From: Micrococcus sp023147585
Lineage (GTDB): Bacteria; Actinomycetota; Actinomycetes; Actinomycetales; Micrococcaceae
Length of the DNA stretch: 64,000 bases
NCBI RefSeq assembly: GCF_044872765.1
Contig: NZ_CP085253.1
Location: forward strand, 1,488,001 to 1,552,000
Direction of reading: 5' to 3'
Below, piece after piece: positions 18,390 to 27,262 of this stretch. Each line of letters begins with the position of its first letter. Position 1 is the stretch's first letter. The notes below the pieces were generated by a model. The model saw only the letters and a list, made by a program, of their open reading frames with translations, was not told the DNA's origin and did no database searches. Both the position numbers and the translations under genes were made by a program.

Positions 18390-18745
18390 CACGCTGCCCC
18401 CGCCTGCTGCTCGTCGGTGTCGGGGGTATGGTGCGATCCCAGTTCAACCATCAGAACGCCGGCGATCACCAGGGCGATCCCAATCCCCATCATGGCCGTG
18501 ATCCGTTCGTCGAACAGGACGGCGGACAGCACCGCCGTTGCGGCGACACCCAACGCGCCCCAGATGCCGTAAGCGACACCGAGGGCCATTCCGCGCTTCA
18601 GTACCAGGGTGAGGAAGGTGAAGGCTGAGACGTAGCCCAGCAGGACGACCGCGTACAGCGCGGGGTGGGTGAGTGCTGCCTTGAGTGACAGCGATGCGAT
18701 GACTTCGCTACCGACGGCGCCGGCGAGCAGGAACCATTTGGTCAT
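18389..18745 (-). CDS. SMR family multidrug efflux subunit (first of a pair)
   Basis: A 118-residue SMR protein: MTKWFLLAGAVGSEVIASLSL with Glu14 in the first helix, GYVSAFTFLTLVLKRGMALGVAYGIWGA and FDERITAMMGIGIALVIAGV. It has a longer cytoplasmic C-terminal tail (GSHHTPDTDEQQAGAA) than its partner, as expected for one half of a heterodimer. ATG 18745 follows AGGAG by 5 nt. I looked upstream for a guanidine riboswitch and saw none. Confidence 0.9.
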   Translation of the reverse strand: MTKWFLLAGAVGSEVIASLSLKAALTHPALYAVVLLGYVSAFTFLTLVLKRGMALGVAYGIWGALGVAATAVLSAVLFDERITAMMGIGIALVIAGVLMVELGSHHTPDTDEQQAGAA

Positions 18746-18876
18746 GGTCTCTCCTGGAAGGGGCGAGCGCCTGCATGCGGCTCGGCCGTGTCTGTTCATG
18801 ATTCTACCGGCTGGACGCTGGTGTCCCCGCGTTTCCGAGAGGCGTGCTTCGTGGATGCACCGCCATACACGCGCTC

Positions 18877-19233
18877 ATGCCGCTGTTTGCTGGGCCCACC
18901 TGCTCGGTTTTCAGGTGTCGATTCCTGCTCGCGTTTCAGCAGTCATTGACAACAACTCTCGCCAGCAAGCCCGGGCCGACCCTGGACCGACCGTTGGTGG
19001 ACACACTCACCGGCTCCAGGCACAAGAACCTTAAGGAGCTGCACCCCGGCTCGAGCGGGCGCAGCGAGATCCGGATCCTCTTCGCCTTCGACCCCCGCCG
19101 GCAGGCAATCCTGTTGGTGGCCGGGGACAAGGCCGGGGCCTGGAAGAAGTGGTACGCCACGAACATCCCCCTGGCCGAGGAACGCCTCGACGCCCACCTC
19201 CACGCGCTCCGCAGCACCCCACCCGGTGCTTAA
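18877..19233 (+). pseudogene. RelE/HigB-like toxin (phage Gp49-like), degenerate N-terminus
   Basis: The C-terminal 80 residues match the Gp49-like toxin family: LDRPLVDTLTGSRHKNLKEL, HPGSSGRSEIRILFAFDPRR, ILLVAGDKAGAWKKWY and NIPLAEERLDAHL. The first about 35 residues are not like the family, while an adjacent frame there contains a better fit (SAVIDNN), so a frameshift or recombination has spoiled the N-terminus. These toxins are mRNA interferases paired with a downstream Xre antitoxin. Here the antitoxin is only a stub, so the module is probably dead. Confidence 0.7.
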
Positions 19234-19312
19234 GAGCGAAACCGTGAACCTGAGCAGCACCCCTGAGACCAGCACTGCTTACATCTCACCCCCAGCACCC
19301 AGGAGAGCCCCC

Positions 19313-19402
19313 ATGCACACCCTCGACCAGCTCACCGCCCAGCGGTCCCCGCACGCAAGGACCCCCATGAACAGCTCCTCGGCCCGCCCTGACGTCATGT
19401 AG
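19313..19402 (+). pseudogene. truncated antitoxin N-terminus
   Basis: A 29-codon frame starting MHTLDQLTAQRS, which resembles the opening of Xre antitoxins that follow Gp49-like toxins (typically M.TLDEL.AER). It has AGGAG upstream but stops at a TAG before the helix-turn-helix. A 30-bp tandem duplication begins 9 nt later. Interpreted as the remnant of the cognate antitoxin. Confidence 0.5.
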
Positions 19403-19981
19403 ATGCTCCTGGCCCCCACCTGCCCCCGAACCTCGGCCCCCACCCCCACCTGCCCCCGAACCTCGGCCCCACCCCCCATCAACTACGACCTGGACACCCT
19501 GGCCGACAAGGTCCTCGTCGAGCATTAGGGGACGTGGTCGATTCGAGAAGGCATCGACCCGCACTCCCTCGCCTTTCAGCAGCTGTGCACGGCGCCCTCC
19601 ACCCCTGCCCCGCCGAGGGCAGTCCCCCACGGCAACGGGGCAAACCCCGCACGTCGCCAGCTGGTCCACGCACCCCCGGCATGACAACGAGATGCCGCTG
19701 AACCTTGAAGCCCACCGTGCCGCAGATGACCACCTTCCGGAGGCGCGACGACCGCCACACCCGCCCACCCAGTGAGGCGTCGCTCCGATACTCGGCACAA
19801 TCGGTCGTTTGTGGCAGACCTGATCCTCGCCACAACCCTCGCCGACACGTCGTGGTGGTGGCCCACCCATACCCACTTTGACACCGGGCCCTGCGGGGGC
19901 CTCCTGTCGGCAGCGCCCACCAATCCGATTCATCGAGAGGGGCTTTCCGTAAGGGTGGATGCTGGACGGGGTCTGCTCGGT
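19403..19981. other. degenerate stretch without an intact gene
   Basis: About 580 nt between the antitoxin stub and the lactate-permease remnant. It contains the 30-bp tandem duplication and a copy of the CGGTCGTTTGTGGC motif at 19799-19812, followed by CTCGCCACAACC near 19824. No frame here resembles a known protein and none has a convincing start. Confidence 0.5.
19411..19470 (+). repeat. 30-bp tandem duplication
   Basis: Two adjacent 30-bp units (19411-19440, 19441-19470) rich in C, each containing CACCTGCCCCCGAACCTCGG and identical except at the first two positions. Only two units, so not a CRISPR array. Confidence 0.85.
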
Positions 19982-20450
19982 TCAGCGCACCGTAGCCAGG
20001 ACCAGCAGTGCGGCCAGGCAGACGACCATGGTCAGGTCCACGAGCAGAACCCGCGGTTCCGCTAGGCATCCGATCTTCGCGTTGGGACGGAGCTGGGCGG
20101 CGAGCTCGACCTTCGCCGGGGTCCCCATGAGCAGGAGCGAGGATGCGACGTTATGGACGGCCATCGCCGGCAGCTGGGAGAGTTCAAGAGTGGTAGCGAT
20201 CTGCGCCTGGGGTGCGGCGAGCATGGCGTTGGCGGCACTGTTCGACCCGGTCAGGTAGCCCCCGAGCGCGGCGATGAACGGCAACGCGACGACGTTGACG
20301 GGCCCGAGGACTGCGACGCCCTGGGCCAGGGCTGCCGACATGCCCGAGGCGCCCGCCGCCAGCGTGTGCATCCGACCGCTCACGCGCCGGCACCTGCATC
20401 CAGGCCAGCGACTCCAACAGCCCCGCCCCGCTCGTGCGCGGATCGTGGGC
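19982..20450 (-). pseudogene. L-lactate permease (LctP), C-terminal remnant
   Basis: About the last 135 residues are a membrane segment with LctP features: ALPFIAALGGYLTGSNSAAN, SQLPAMAVHNVASSLLLMGT and a final hydrophobic helix. Full LctP is over 500 residues, so the first three quarters are missing. Two frames contribute (SGAGLLESLAWMQV in the neighbouring frame upstream), pointing to a frameshift as well. No start codon or ribosome-binding site is apparent. A relic. Confidence 0.65.
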
Positions 20451-20559
20451 CACCATGCAGCTGAACTATTCCGCATCATCGGATGATTCGAGCACCTGAC
20501 GGACTTCGAACCGGCCATCGGGCAACGCGGTCACCGGCGTGCATATCCGGGGATGATGT

Positions 20560-20593
20560 GAGGCCCCCTCCCAGCGAACCGAGAGGGGGCCTC
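20560..20593. terminator. hairpin with 11-nt perfect arms
   Basis: GAGGCCCCCTC (20560-20570) and its complement (20583-20593) with a 12-nt loop. It could end transcription entering from either side. It ends 10 nt before the start of the helix-turn-helix frame. Confidence 0.6.
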
Positions 20594-20602
20594 GTGGAAG
20601 CA

Positions 20603-20869
20603 ATGGAGCGTTGTGGGAACAGGCGACCTCGGGTCGAGAGGCTGGTTTCCGCGTGGAATCAAGGGGTTTGCGCGGATGCAGAGTCCGACGGCGAGGCCGA
20701 CGACCCGTTGATTGGCGCGTCGGCGGAACCAAAGAAACGACCTCGAACACGCCTGACCGACGAGGAAGTGGACGCTATGCGAACAGCCCGCGCACAGGGC
20801 ATCAGCGTGAACGCCGTGGCTCGTCAGTTCGGGGTGCACCGGGGCACGGTGTGGGCGAAGACGCGGTGA
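20603..20869 (+). CDS. small helix-turn-helix protein (resolvase C-terminal type)
   Basis: An 88-residue basic protein ending in a classic Hin/resolvase-type helix-turn-helix: RTRLTDEEVDAMRTARAQG, then VNAVARQFGVHRGTVWAKTR. The N-terminal half is hydrophilic and unrecognised. It may be the surviving DNA-binding end of a serine recombinase, or a small standalone regulator. The start at ATG 20603 is uncertain. Mobile-element origin fits its surroundings. Confidence 0.5.
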   Translation: MERCGNRRPRVERLVSAWNQGVCADAESDGEADDPLIGASAEPKKRPRTRLTDEEVDAMRTARAQGISVNAVARQFGVHRGTVWAKTR

Positions 20870-21061
20870 TGAACCCGACGGCGACGCGGGAGTTGAACTG
20901 ACCTCGACCCCCTCGCGCCTCGAATCTCGGCGGGGCGTTCTGCCGCATAAAATCAACGATCTACGGCGTCTAGATTGTGGATAACTTCACCGTAGTACCC
21001 CGACATACACGTTGCTTAGCACTTTCGTTAGCACTTTTCAGCACTGCCGGGGCTCCGTGAT

Positions 21062-21988
21062 TCACCATTCCGAGGCGGCCGTGGGCGGCCCGTAGCGTCG
21101 GTAGCGGGCGGGAGTGACGCCGACGTGTCGTTGGAAAATTTCCGCGGCGTGGCCTCGGCTGTTCCAGCCGACGCGACCTATCGCCACGGTCACGGGCACT
21201 TCGGTCTCGCGCAGCAGCCGGGCCAGCTCTGCGACGCGAAGCATCGTGAGGTATCTGTGCGGGGTGCTGCCGTAGGCGTCCTCGAAGACGCGCACCAATT
21301 GCTTATCCGATAGGTGCACGTGTTCACAGAGCAGGGCCAGGTTCCACCGCTTCGCTATGTTTCCGCGCAGCAGCGCTTCGACCGCGAGGGCTTCTCTGCG
21401 GGCGGGCCGAAACTCTCGCCATCGTGCGGGGCTCTCGACTGATCGCCGTCGCTGATGGACGGGAACGGGCAACGCATCCGGAGCCGCGCGTACGTGCGGA
21501 GCGAGCGTGCCCAACAGCATCGAGAGGCGTGCTTGCAGCCAGAAGTACGAGGCCGGGTACTCGCGTCTTTCGTAGAGGGTCGTCATCTCATCGAGCACGA
21601 GGATCAGGCGAGTGGCGTCCTCACCGTTCACATGGAGCACATGAGCGGCATCCGGAAACAAGGCCCCGGCGTACTGTCTCACGACGTAGCGATCCGCGAA
21701 CACGTCGGGATGCTGCCAGTAGAGCTGATCGAGCATGTAGTCCACGTCGACCAAGAGCGTCGTCAGGGTGGCGGTGCCCTCGGGCTCGTAGGTGAAGACC
21801 GTACGCGGGGCAATCAGCACGGCGTGACCAAAAGCGATCGGGTGTTGACGCTCCCCGACGGTGAGAACCACCGAGCCATCGCGGACGACGAGGAACGCCA
21901 CGCAGTCGAAGACGAGCAGGCCGACCTGCTTCCGAGACTGCCTCGTATCCACCGCGAACGGCTGGAAGAGCGCCGCCCCTTTCAGCAC
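21062..21988 (-). CDS. AraC family transcriptional regulator
   Basis: A 308-residue regulator. The N-terminal half is a cupin-like sensor (VVRDGSVVLTVGERQHPIAFGH, then a helix-rich arm). The C-terminal 100 residues form two helix-turn-helix motifs: NLALLCEHVHLSDKQLVRVFEDAYG and VTVAIGRVGWNSRGHAAEIFQRHVG, ending TPARYRRYG. Start is GTG 21988. No obvious target gene adjoins it: downstream is the small recombinase-like protein and upstream the MarR gene on the same strand. Effector unknown. Confidence 0.88.
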   Translation of the reverse strand: MLKGAALFQPFAVDTRQSRKQVGLLVFDCVAFLVVRDGSVVLTVGERQHPIAFGHAVLIAPRTVFTYEPEGTATLTTLLVDVDYMLDQLYWQHPDVFADRYVVRQYAGALFPDAAHVLHVNGEDATRLILVLDEMTTLYERREYPASYFWLQARLSMLLGTLAPHVRAAPDALPVPVHQRRRSVESPARWREFRPARREALAVEALLRGNIAKRWNLALLCEHVHLSDKQLVRVFEDAYGSTPHRYLTMLRVAELARLLRETEVPVTVAIGRVGWNSRGHAAEIFQRHVGVTPARYRRYGPPTAASEW

Positions 21989-22131
21989 TGCCAGTGAAGC
22001 CTTGTGTTAGCCGCAGCGTTCCGCTGCCCGCTTCTCGGTGCGGATGAAGACTGGTCATACGACCACGGGTTCACCTCGAAATGAGAGTGCCAGAGGCTCC
22101 AACGGTAGTCGCCTGCGCCTTGCTCCATAAC

Positions 22132-22605
22132 TCAGCTCCGTGCGGGGTCGCTCAGGGCGGTGTCGATGGCCTGGAGAGTGCGCACAGTGGTCAGGACATC
22201 TTCGGCAGGCAGGTCGAGCGAGCCGAGCAGATCGCGGTACATGCCCCGCACGATCCCCACCGACCGTGCCGCTTCCTCGGTCAGATGCAGGCGTGCCGCG
22301 CGGCGGTCCGCCGGGTCGGGGCGGCGCTCGATCTGCCCTTTGGCGATGAGTCCGCGCAGCGCCGTGCTCGCGTTGCTCGATGTCAGCGACAGGCCCGAGG
22401 CCAGCCCCGAGGGGGCCACGCCGGGGTTGGCGTCGATGTGCAGCAGCACCAGGCACTCCAACGGTGACAACGGCGCGACCGCGGGGTCCTGCAACGGGTA
22501 GGCGCGCAGCTTCCGCTCCACATGCAGCACCGCGTCCGCGAGCCGCACCAACGGGTCCGCACCGGTTGGTGCCGGCCCGCTCACCGGCTTCTCGTCTTGT
22601 CGCAT
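22132..22605 (-). CDS. MarR family transcriptional regulator
   Basis: A 157-residue winged-helix regulator: SPLECLVLLHIDANPGV, GLASGLSLTSSNASTALRGL (recognition helix, about residues 70-90), then the wing IERRPDPADRRAARLHLTEE. It is divergent from the Bcr/CflA-type drug exporter 61 nt away, a typical MarR arrangement, so it probably represses that exporter and itself until a toxic compound binds. Start ATG 22605 lies inside an AT-rich block with TATG/CATA half-sites. Confidence 0.9.
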   Translation of the reverse strand: MRQDEKPVSGPAPTGADPLVRLADAVLHVERKLRAYPLQDPAVAPLSPLECLVLLHIDANPGVAPSGLASGLSLTSSNASTALRGLIAKGQIERRPDPADRRAARLHLTEEAARSVGIVRGMYRDLLGSLDLPAEDVLTTVRTLQAIDTALSDPARS

Positions 22606-22606
22606 A

Positions 22607-22645
22607 TGCTTATGCTAACATAGCGTTGTTTTCATAACTATAGTT
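22607..22645. promoter_or_regulatory. AT-rich divergent promoter/operator
   Basis: In an otherwise GC-rich region this gap has TATGCTAACATA (22611-22622, TATG and CATA half-sites) and the 10-bp palindrome AACTATAGTT (22636-22645), 20 nt before the exporter start. Likely the MarR operator plus -10 elements in both directions. Confidence 0.5.
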
Positions 22646-22665
22646 TTAGAAGGAGCCGGGCGGGG

Positions 22666-23913
22666 ATGACCGACACGGGAACAGGGCGACAGGCAGCGGG
22701 CACGCCCGTCCAGGCGACGGGCAAGGCGATCGGTGCGGGGCTGTTGTCGACGCTGGCGCTGCTGATGGGGCTCGCCTCGTTCGGGATCGACCTGTACCTG
22801 CCGGCGTTCCCGGTGATGACGACGGAGCTGTCGACCACGGCGACCGGGGTGCAGCTATCGCTGACGGCGTTCCTGATCGGCGCTGGGGCCGGGCAGCTGG
22901 TGTTCGGGCCGTGGTCGGATCGCGCCGGCCGGGTGGTGCCGCTGGTGTTCGGGGCGGTGCTGTTCGTCGCCGCGAGCGTGACCGCCACGCTCGCAGGCAG
23001 TATCGAGCTGCTCGTGGCCGCCCGGCTGGTCCAGGGCCTGGGCGGGGCGGCGGGGATGGTGATCGGCCGGGCGATCATCCTTGACCGTGCTCGCGGCACG
23101 GAGGCGGCACGGGCGTTGAGCATCATGATGCTCATCGGCGGGATCGCCCCGATCATCGCCCCGGTCGCCGGCGGTGCCCTGGTCGGCCCGGTCGGATGGC
23201 GGGGCCTGCTCGGGATCGTCACCGGCCTGGGCGTGATCGCCCTGGCATGCGTGCTCGTGTTCGTGCGGGAATCGCTGCCCCGCGAGATCCGCAGAGCCCG
23301 TGCGGGCACGGCGCGGCGCGGTGGCTGGCGGGGCCTGATCTCGCGGGCCTATCTGGGGAACACGGCCGCGTATGCGTTCGGGATGGCGATCATGATGGCC
23401 TACATCTCCGCCTCACCGTTCGTCTACCAGGACATGATCGGCCTGAGCGCGGTCGCCTATGGGATCGCGTTCGCGATCAACGCCGTCGGCCTGATGATCG
23501 CCACCACTGTCGCGGCCCGTCTTGCCGGTCGCGTCTCGCTGCGCGGGTTGACCCTCACCGGCCTGACGATCAGCCTGGCCGCGGTCGTCGCGATCGTGAT
23601 CCTCACCCTCACCGACGCACCCGCCGGGTGGCTGATGGTGCCCCTGTTCGTCGCGATCGCCCCGCTCGGGCTGGTGTTCGGCAACGCGACCGCCCTGGCC
23701 ATGTCCGCCGTGCCCCCGGCCGCGACCGGCGCAGGGTCGGCGCTGCTCGGGGCGGTGCAGTTCGCCCTCGCCGGCCTCGTCGCCGCCCTGGTCGGCATCG
23801 CCGGCGAGCACACCGCCATCCCCCTCGGGGTGACCATGCTCGCCGCCGCGATCATCGCGCTCCTCGGCCTGCTCCTGGCCACACCCCGACCACGGCGGGA
23901 ACCCGCCGCCTGA
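22666..23913 (+). CDS. Bcr/CflA family drug-resistance MFS transporter
   Basis: A 415-residue, 12-helix proton-coupled exporter. DHA1 Bcr/CflA features: GLASFGIDLYLPAFPVMTTEL in helix 1, the loop GQLVFGPWSDRAGRVVPL (motif A, about residue 80), ARLVQGLGGAAGMVIGRAII (motif C region) and IAPIIAPVAGGAL. AGAAGGAG precedes ATG 22666. Regulated by the divergent MarR. The NAD-binding protein gene follows 50 nt downstream and may be co-transcribed. Substrate unknown (bicyclomycin/chloramphenicol-like compounds are typical). Confidence 0.92.
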   Translation: MTDTGTGRQAAGTPVQATGKAIGAGLLSTLALLMGLASFGIDLYLPAFPVMTTELSTTATGVQLSLTAFLIGAGAGQLVFGPWSDRAGRVVPLVFGAVLFVAASVTATLAGSIELLVAARLVQGLGGAAGMVIGRAIILDRARGTEAARALSIMMLIGGIAPIIAPVAGGALVGPVGWRGLLGIVTGLGVIALACVLVFVRESLPREIRRARAGTARRGGWRGLISRAYLGNTAAYAFGMAIMMAYISASPFVYQDMIGLSAVAYGIAFAINAVGLMIATTVAARLAGRVSLRGLTLTGLTISLAAVVAIVILTLTDAPAGWLMVPLFVAIAPLGLVFGNATALAMSAVPPAATGAGSALLGAVQFALAGLVAALVGIAGEHTAIPLGVTMLAAAIIALLGLLLATPRPRREPAA

Positions 23914-23963
23914 CCCCCGGCGGCCCTCTATCCATCTCGTTCGATCCATAAGGAGAAGAAACC

Positions 23964-24617
23964 ATGACTCGCATCCATGTCCTCGGCGGCACCGGGTACG
24001 CCGGCAGCCGCATCGTCCGCGAGGCCGCCAAGCGTGGCCACCAGGTCGTCTCGTACAGCCGCTCCATCCCCGACAAGCAGACCCCGGGCGTCGAGTACCG
24101 GGCCGGTGACGTGCAAGACCCCGCGTTCCTGGCCTCAGCATTCGAGCACACGGACGTCGTGATCTCGGCACTGTCCACCCACGGCGGGCTCGCCGGCAAA
24201 GGCCGCCTCCGCGCCCTGCTGTCCACGGCGGCAGGGCTCGCCGCGGAACGAGGCGTGCGCTTCGGGGTAATGGGCGGGGCCGGCTCGCTCCTGATCGCAC
24301 CAGACGGGCCCCGCCTGGTCGACACCCCCGGCTTCCCCGAGGTCGCCAAGCCCGAATCCCTCGAACTCGCCGGAGCCCTCGACGACCTCCGCGCGAACAC
24401 CGACGACCGCCTCGACTGGTTCCTCATCAGCCCCGCCGAGAACTTCGGCAAGCACGCCCCCGGCACCGCCCGCGGCCACTACCGCATCGGTGGTGACATC
24501 CTCCTGCGCGACGAGAACGGCGTCTCGGAGATCTCCGGCGACGACATCGCCCTCGCCATCACCGACGAGATCGAGAAGCCCGCCCACCACCGCACACGCT
24601 TCTCCGTCGCCTACTGA
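23964..24617 (+). CDS. NAD(P)-binding oxidoreductase, atypical SDR
   Basis: A 217-residue Rossmann protein of the NmrA/atypical-SDR type. GGTGYAGSRIVREAAKRGH is the N-terminal dinucleotide motif (residues 8-26), and GVRFGVMGGAGSLLIAPDG and DWFLISPAENFG are conserved in this family. Many relatives are putative NADH-flavin reductases. ATG 23964 has AAGGAGAAGAAACC upstream, a strong site. It lies behind the MarR-controlled exporter. Its last 59 nt overlap the convergent gene below. Confidence 0.85.
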   Translation: MTRIHVLGGTGYAGSRIVREAAKRGHQVVSYSRSIPDKQTPGVEYRAGDVQDPAFLASAFEHTDVVISALSTHGGLAGKGRLRALLSTAAGLAAERGVRFGVMGGAGSLLIAPDGPRLVDTPGFPEVAKPESLELAGALDDLRANTDDRLDWFLISPAENFGKHAPGTARGHYRIGGDILLRDENGVSEISGDDIALAITDEIEKPAHHRTRFSVAY

Positions 24618-24978
24618 CCACCGAAGAGCGGACGCTCTCCACCGACCCCAGGCCGCAGGCCGCGTCGGTGAACGAGGCGAACCCTTGCTGGAACAGATCG
24701 GGCATGATCCAGGTCGGCACGTCGTGGCCGACCACGCGCGCACGCCCGCGCCCGGTCGGGTCCGGCTGATCCGCACGGACCGCCCGCCACAGGCGCGCGG
24801 CAGTCGTCCAGGTCTGCACGGGAATGCGATCCATCCATGCGGTGTCCTCGTGCATCGGGCCGGGCTCGGTGGCCGCGATGGTCGGGGCCAGGTAGGCGCG
24901 GATTTCCTCGTCATGCATGTACACGTCACGCAGGGCGGCGATCACGTCGGGGCGGAAGCGGGAATCGGTGGTGCTCAT
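24559..24978 (-). CDS. hypothetical protein, probably 3'-truncated
   Basis: A 139-residue frame I do not recognise. Residues 1-107 look like a real protein (SRFRPDVIAALRDVYMHDEE, AYLAPTIAATEPGP, WIMPDLFQQGFASFTD). The C-terminal 30 residues are Arg- and Ser-rich and read antisense through the NAD-binding gene, which suggests the true 3' end was lost at about 24640 when the two segments were joined. ATG 24978 has GGAG at good spacing. Confidence 0.5.
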   Translation of the reverse strand: MSTTDSRFRPDVIAALRDVYMHDEEIRAYLAPTIAATEPGPMHEDTAWMDRIPVQTWTTAARLWRAVRADQPDPTGRGRARVVGHDVPTWIMPDLFQQGFASFTDAACGLGSVESVRSSVVSRRRRSVCGGGRASRSRR

Positions 24979-25045
24979 GGTGGTTCTCCAATCGGTGAGG
25001 GTGCTTTGAGTGTGACCACTGGCCCAGACGGGCTAGCGGCGGAAT

Positions 25046-25283
25046 CGGTCGTTTGTGGCGAGGGACCCCGCCATGCGCCGTGCGCGCCACATCCGACCCT
25101 GTCCGCCCGCCACATGACTCGCCACAACCGACCCGCCAGAGCGGCAGCCGCCCGTACGTTTCTGGCGGGCCCTGGGGCGCGCGGGAGCACCCACCTGGAC
25201 ACCCAGATTTCACGCCGACCGGATCCCACCCGATATGCGAAGAGTGCGCCGCGCGTCGTGTGGAATCTGGGCTGCATCTCGAC
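25046..25283 (+). repeat. 238-bp dispersed repeat, copy 1
   Basis: Closely matches 40230-40466 in the same orientation with scattered substitutions. It opens with CGGTCGTTTGTGGCGAG, contains the near-complement CTCGCCACAACCGACC about 50 nt later, and closes with the GCTGCATCTCGAC motif. No coding frame is shared by the two copies, so it is a non-coding repeat. It fills most of the 415-nt gap before the next gene; the rest (25284-25394) shows nothing but the promoter region. Confidence 0.85.
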
Positions 25284-25394
25284 ATCCGTTGACGCCAAGG
25301 CGGATCCCCACATCAGTGACATCGGGGCAAGGCACTCCCCGAGGGGAACCACGGTCAGCCCCTCCCCGCCTCGAGCTGGAGGCAGGATGGCCCC

Positions 25395-26294
25395 ATGACC
25401 CTCTCCTTCGAGACCCCAACGTGCGATCAGCTCGTGGAGCTCGCCGAGGAACTCGCGCAGTGGCAGCAGATCCCCTGGGCCGGACAGCTGCACCCCGGCG
25501 ACCTGGGGTGGCACTCCTCGGTCGGCGCCGAACGTTTGGCCGGCGATCTGCGCGTCTGGAAAAACGGCACCCGCCCGGTGGCTTTGGGGATGCTGGACGG
25601 GCCAGGGCTGATCCGCTTTGCCATCGCCCCCGACTGCACGGCCGACGAGTCCCTGGCTCACGCGATGGCCGGCGATCTCGAGAACCCGTCCGGCCTGTTT
25701 CCCGACGACCCCGTGAATGTGGTCGAGGCCCGCGGCGCCACGGCCCTGCAGGCAGAGCTGCGTCGGCGCGGCTGGGCCGAGGACGAGGAGTGGACGCCCC
25801 TGGTCCTGGAACTGGCCGGCGAGCCGCGGTGGGAGCAGCTGGAGCAGAGCGGCCTGCGCATCGAGATCGTCGGCGCCGAAGAGGCCGCCGAGTGGACCGC
25901 CGTGCACTGGTCCTCGTTCAAGGGGACCCCCTACACGGACGAGGCCCGGGAGGGATTCGTGCGGCGGTGGTCCACGCTGATGACCAGCCCGCTCGCCGAT
26001 CACGCGCAGAGCCTCATCGGATACGACTCCACTGGTGCGGCTGTGGCGGTGACGACCGTGTGGAGTGCCGGCGAAGGCCGACCCGGACTCGTGGAACCGA
26101 TGGGTGTGCACCGGGACCACCAGGGCAAGGGCTACGGGGTGGCCATCACCCAGGCTGGCGCCCAGGCACTGCACCAGGCCGGAGCCAGTGCCGCTGCTGT
26201 GGTTGCGGAGAACTCCAACCCCGCCGCTTTGGCGACCTACACGGCTGCCGGCTTCACCGCGGGGGCATCCGTGAGCGACCTGGCACGCCCGTAG
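25395..26294 (+). CDS. GNAT family N-acetyltransferase
   Basis: A 299-residue protein. The C-terminal third is a clear GNAT domain: PMGVHRDHQGKGYGVAITQAG (acetyl-CoA loop, about residues 235-255), then AAAVVAENSNPAALATYTAAGF, the classic C-terminal segment. The N-terminal 160 residues look like a degenerate second GNAT-like fold. CAGGAT ends 6 nt before ATG 25395, similar to the leaderless arrangement seen elsewhere. Substrate unknown. Confidence 0.8.
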   Translation: MTLSFETPTCDQLVELAEELAQWQQIPWAGQLHPGDLGWHSSVGAERLAGDLRVWKNGTRPVALGMLDGPGLIRFAIAPDCTADESLAHAMAGDLENPSGLFPDDPVNVVEARGATALQAELRRRGWAEDEEWTPLVLELAGEPRWEQLEQSGLRIEIVGAEEAAEWTAVHWSSFKGTPYTDEAREGFVRRWSTLMTSPLADHAQSLIGYDSTGAAVAVTTVWSAGEGRPGLVEPMGVHRDHQGKGYGVAITQAGAQALHQAGASAAAVVAENSNPAALATYTAAGFTAGASVSDLARP

Positions 26295-26712
26295 TCCCGG
26301 GGGGCATGGACTTGCGCAGCCTGCACTGTGAGTCGTGCGCAGGCCACTCTGCATCCCGACGGGCACGCCCGGCCGGTGCGGCGGCTGCCTTGGCCCTGTT
26401 CAGTCTGTCCCCGGGCGACCTCGTAGAGCGGTATCCCCACCTCGTGGCCTCCTCCCGGCCAGGATGGGCGGCGGCCACCCTTGCGCGACGCATCTCACGA
26501 GGCCCGGGTACACGGATCGGTGGGAGTGGGCCGGGCTGGGCGTTATTAGTTCACGAATGCTTCCGCGTGAGCTGCGTGCGCAGGGCTCGGCCAGTGTGGG
26601 TCTCCATGGCGGGCAGGTTGGCGGCCGGGCCTTTTGGATGCCGCATGCGACGCATCTGCACGACGCTCACCAGAGGGCGATCTCCGCAAATGGCAAGGTT
26701 AATCAACCGGTG
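26295..26712. other. 418-nt stretch without a supported gene
   Basis: Between the GNAT gene and the end of the interrupted gene. Frames are open only through GC bias, and none shows a motif or a good start. No clear palindrome. Confidence 0.45.
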
Positions 26713-27262
26713 TCACGATGCCGTGGAATGCATACGACCTTGGGGGTTCCGGCGGTTGGTCACCATCGTTACCTCATCCTCAGCAAAGAGGCGCATAATT
26801 CGAACGAGTTCACGAAGCGGGATGAAAGTCAAATGCTGGGTACTGGACTTGTCGGAAGCGACCAGCCATCCAGCCAGTTCGTCCGGGGTGCACTCGACGC
26901 GAGGATCACTCTCGTCTAGGGCCCACCAGTCGCCAAGGGCCAGAGATTCGAGGGTCCACGCGAAGCGCATGATGAGGCTGTGGATGAAGAGGTTACAGAC
27001 CTCGTTTGCCGTGACCACCACCTCCGCGGGTGCCTCCATGTCGTACATGTCGAGATCTCCAAGGGCATCCCAGACGTCAGGCGTCTTCGCGCCCACCCGC
27101 AGGGGGTAACGGACCACTCTTGCCTTTGTCTCCCTTGTTGCTTTGGTGACCTTGGACGGCATCCCGAGCAGGCGTCGGACGGCGAAGGCTCCGTTCATGA
27201 CGTCCCGCTCAACAAGGTAGAGCGCTTCTATCTCCGCCTCATACGAATCCGCGCCATCTAGT

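Noticed and set aside
18746..18876. Guanidine riboswitch upstream of the SMR pair
   Set aside because: None of the ykkC or mini-ykkC sequence landmarks are present; a normal AGGAG site is enough to explain the start.
19411..19470. Possible CRISPR-like repeats
   Set aside because: Only two directly abutting 30-bp units with no spacer; a plain tandem duplication.
25235..27109. A 624-codon plus-strand open frame
   Set aside because: It crosses the repeat, the GNAT gene in another frame and non-coding DNA, and has no recognisable domain.
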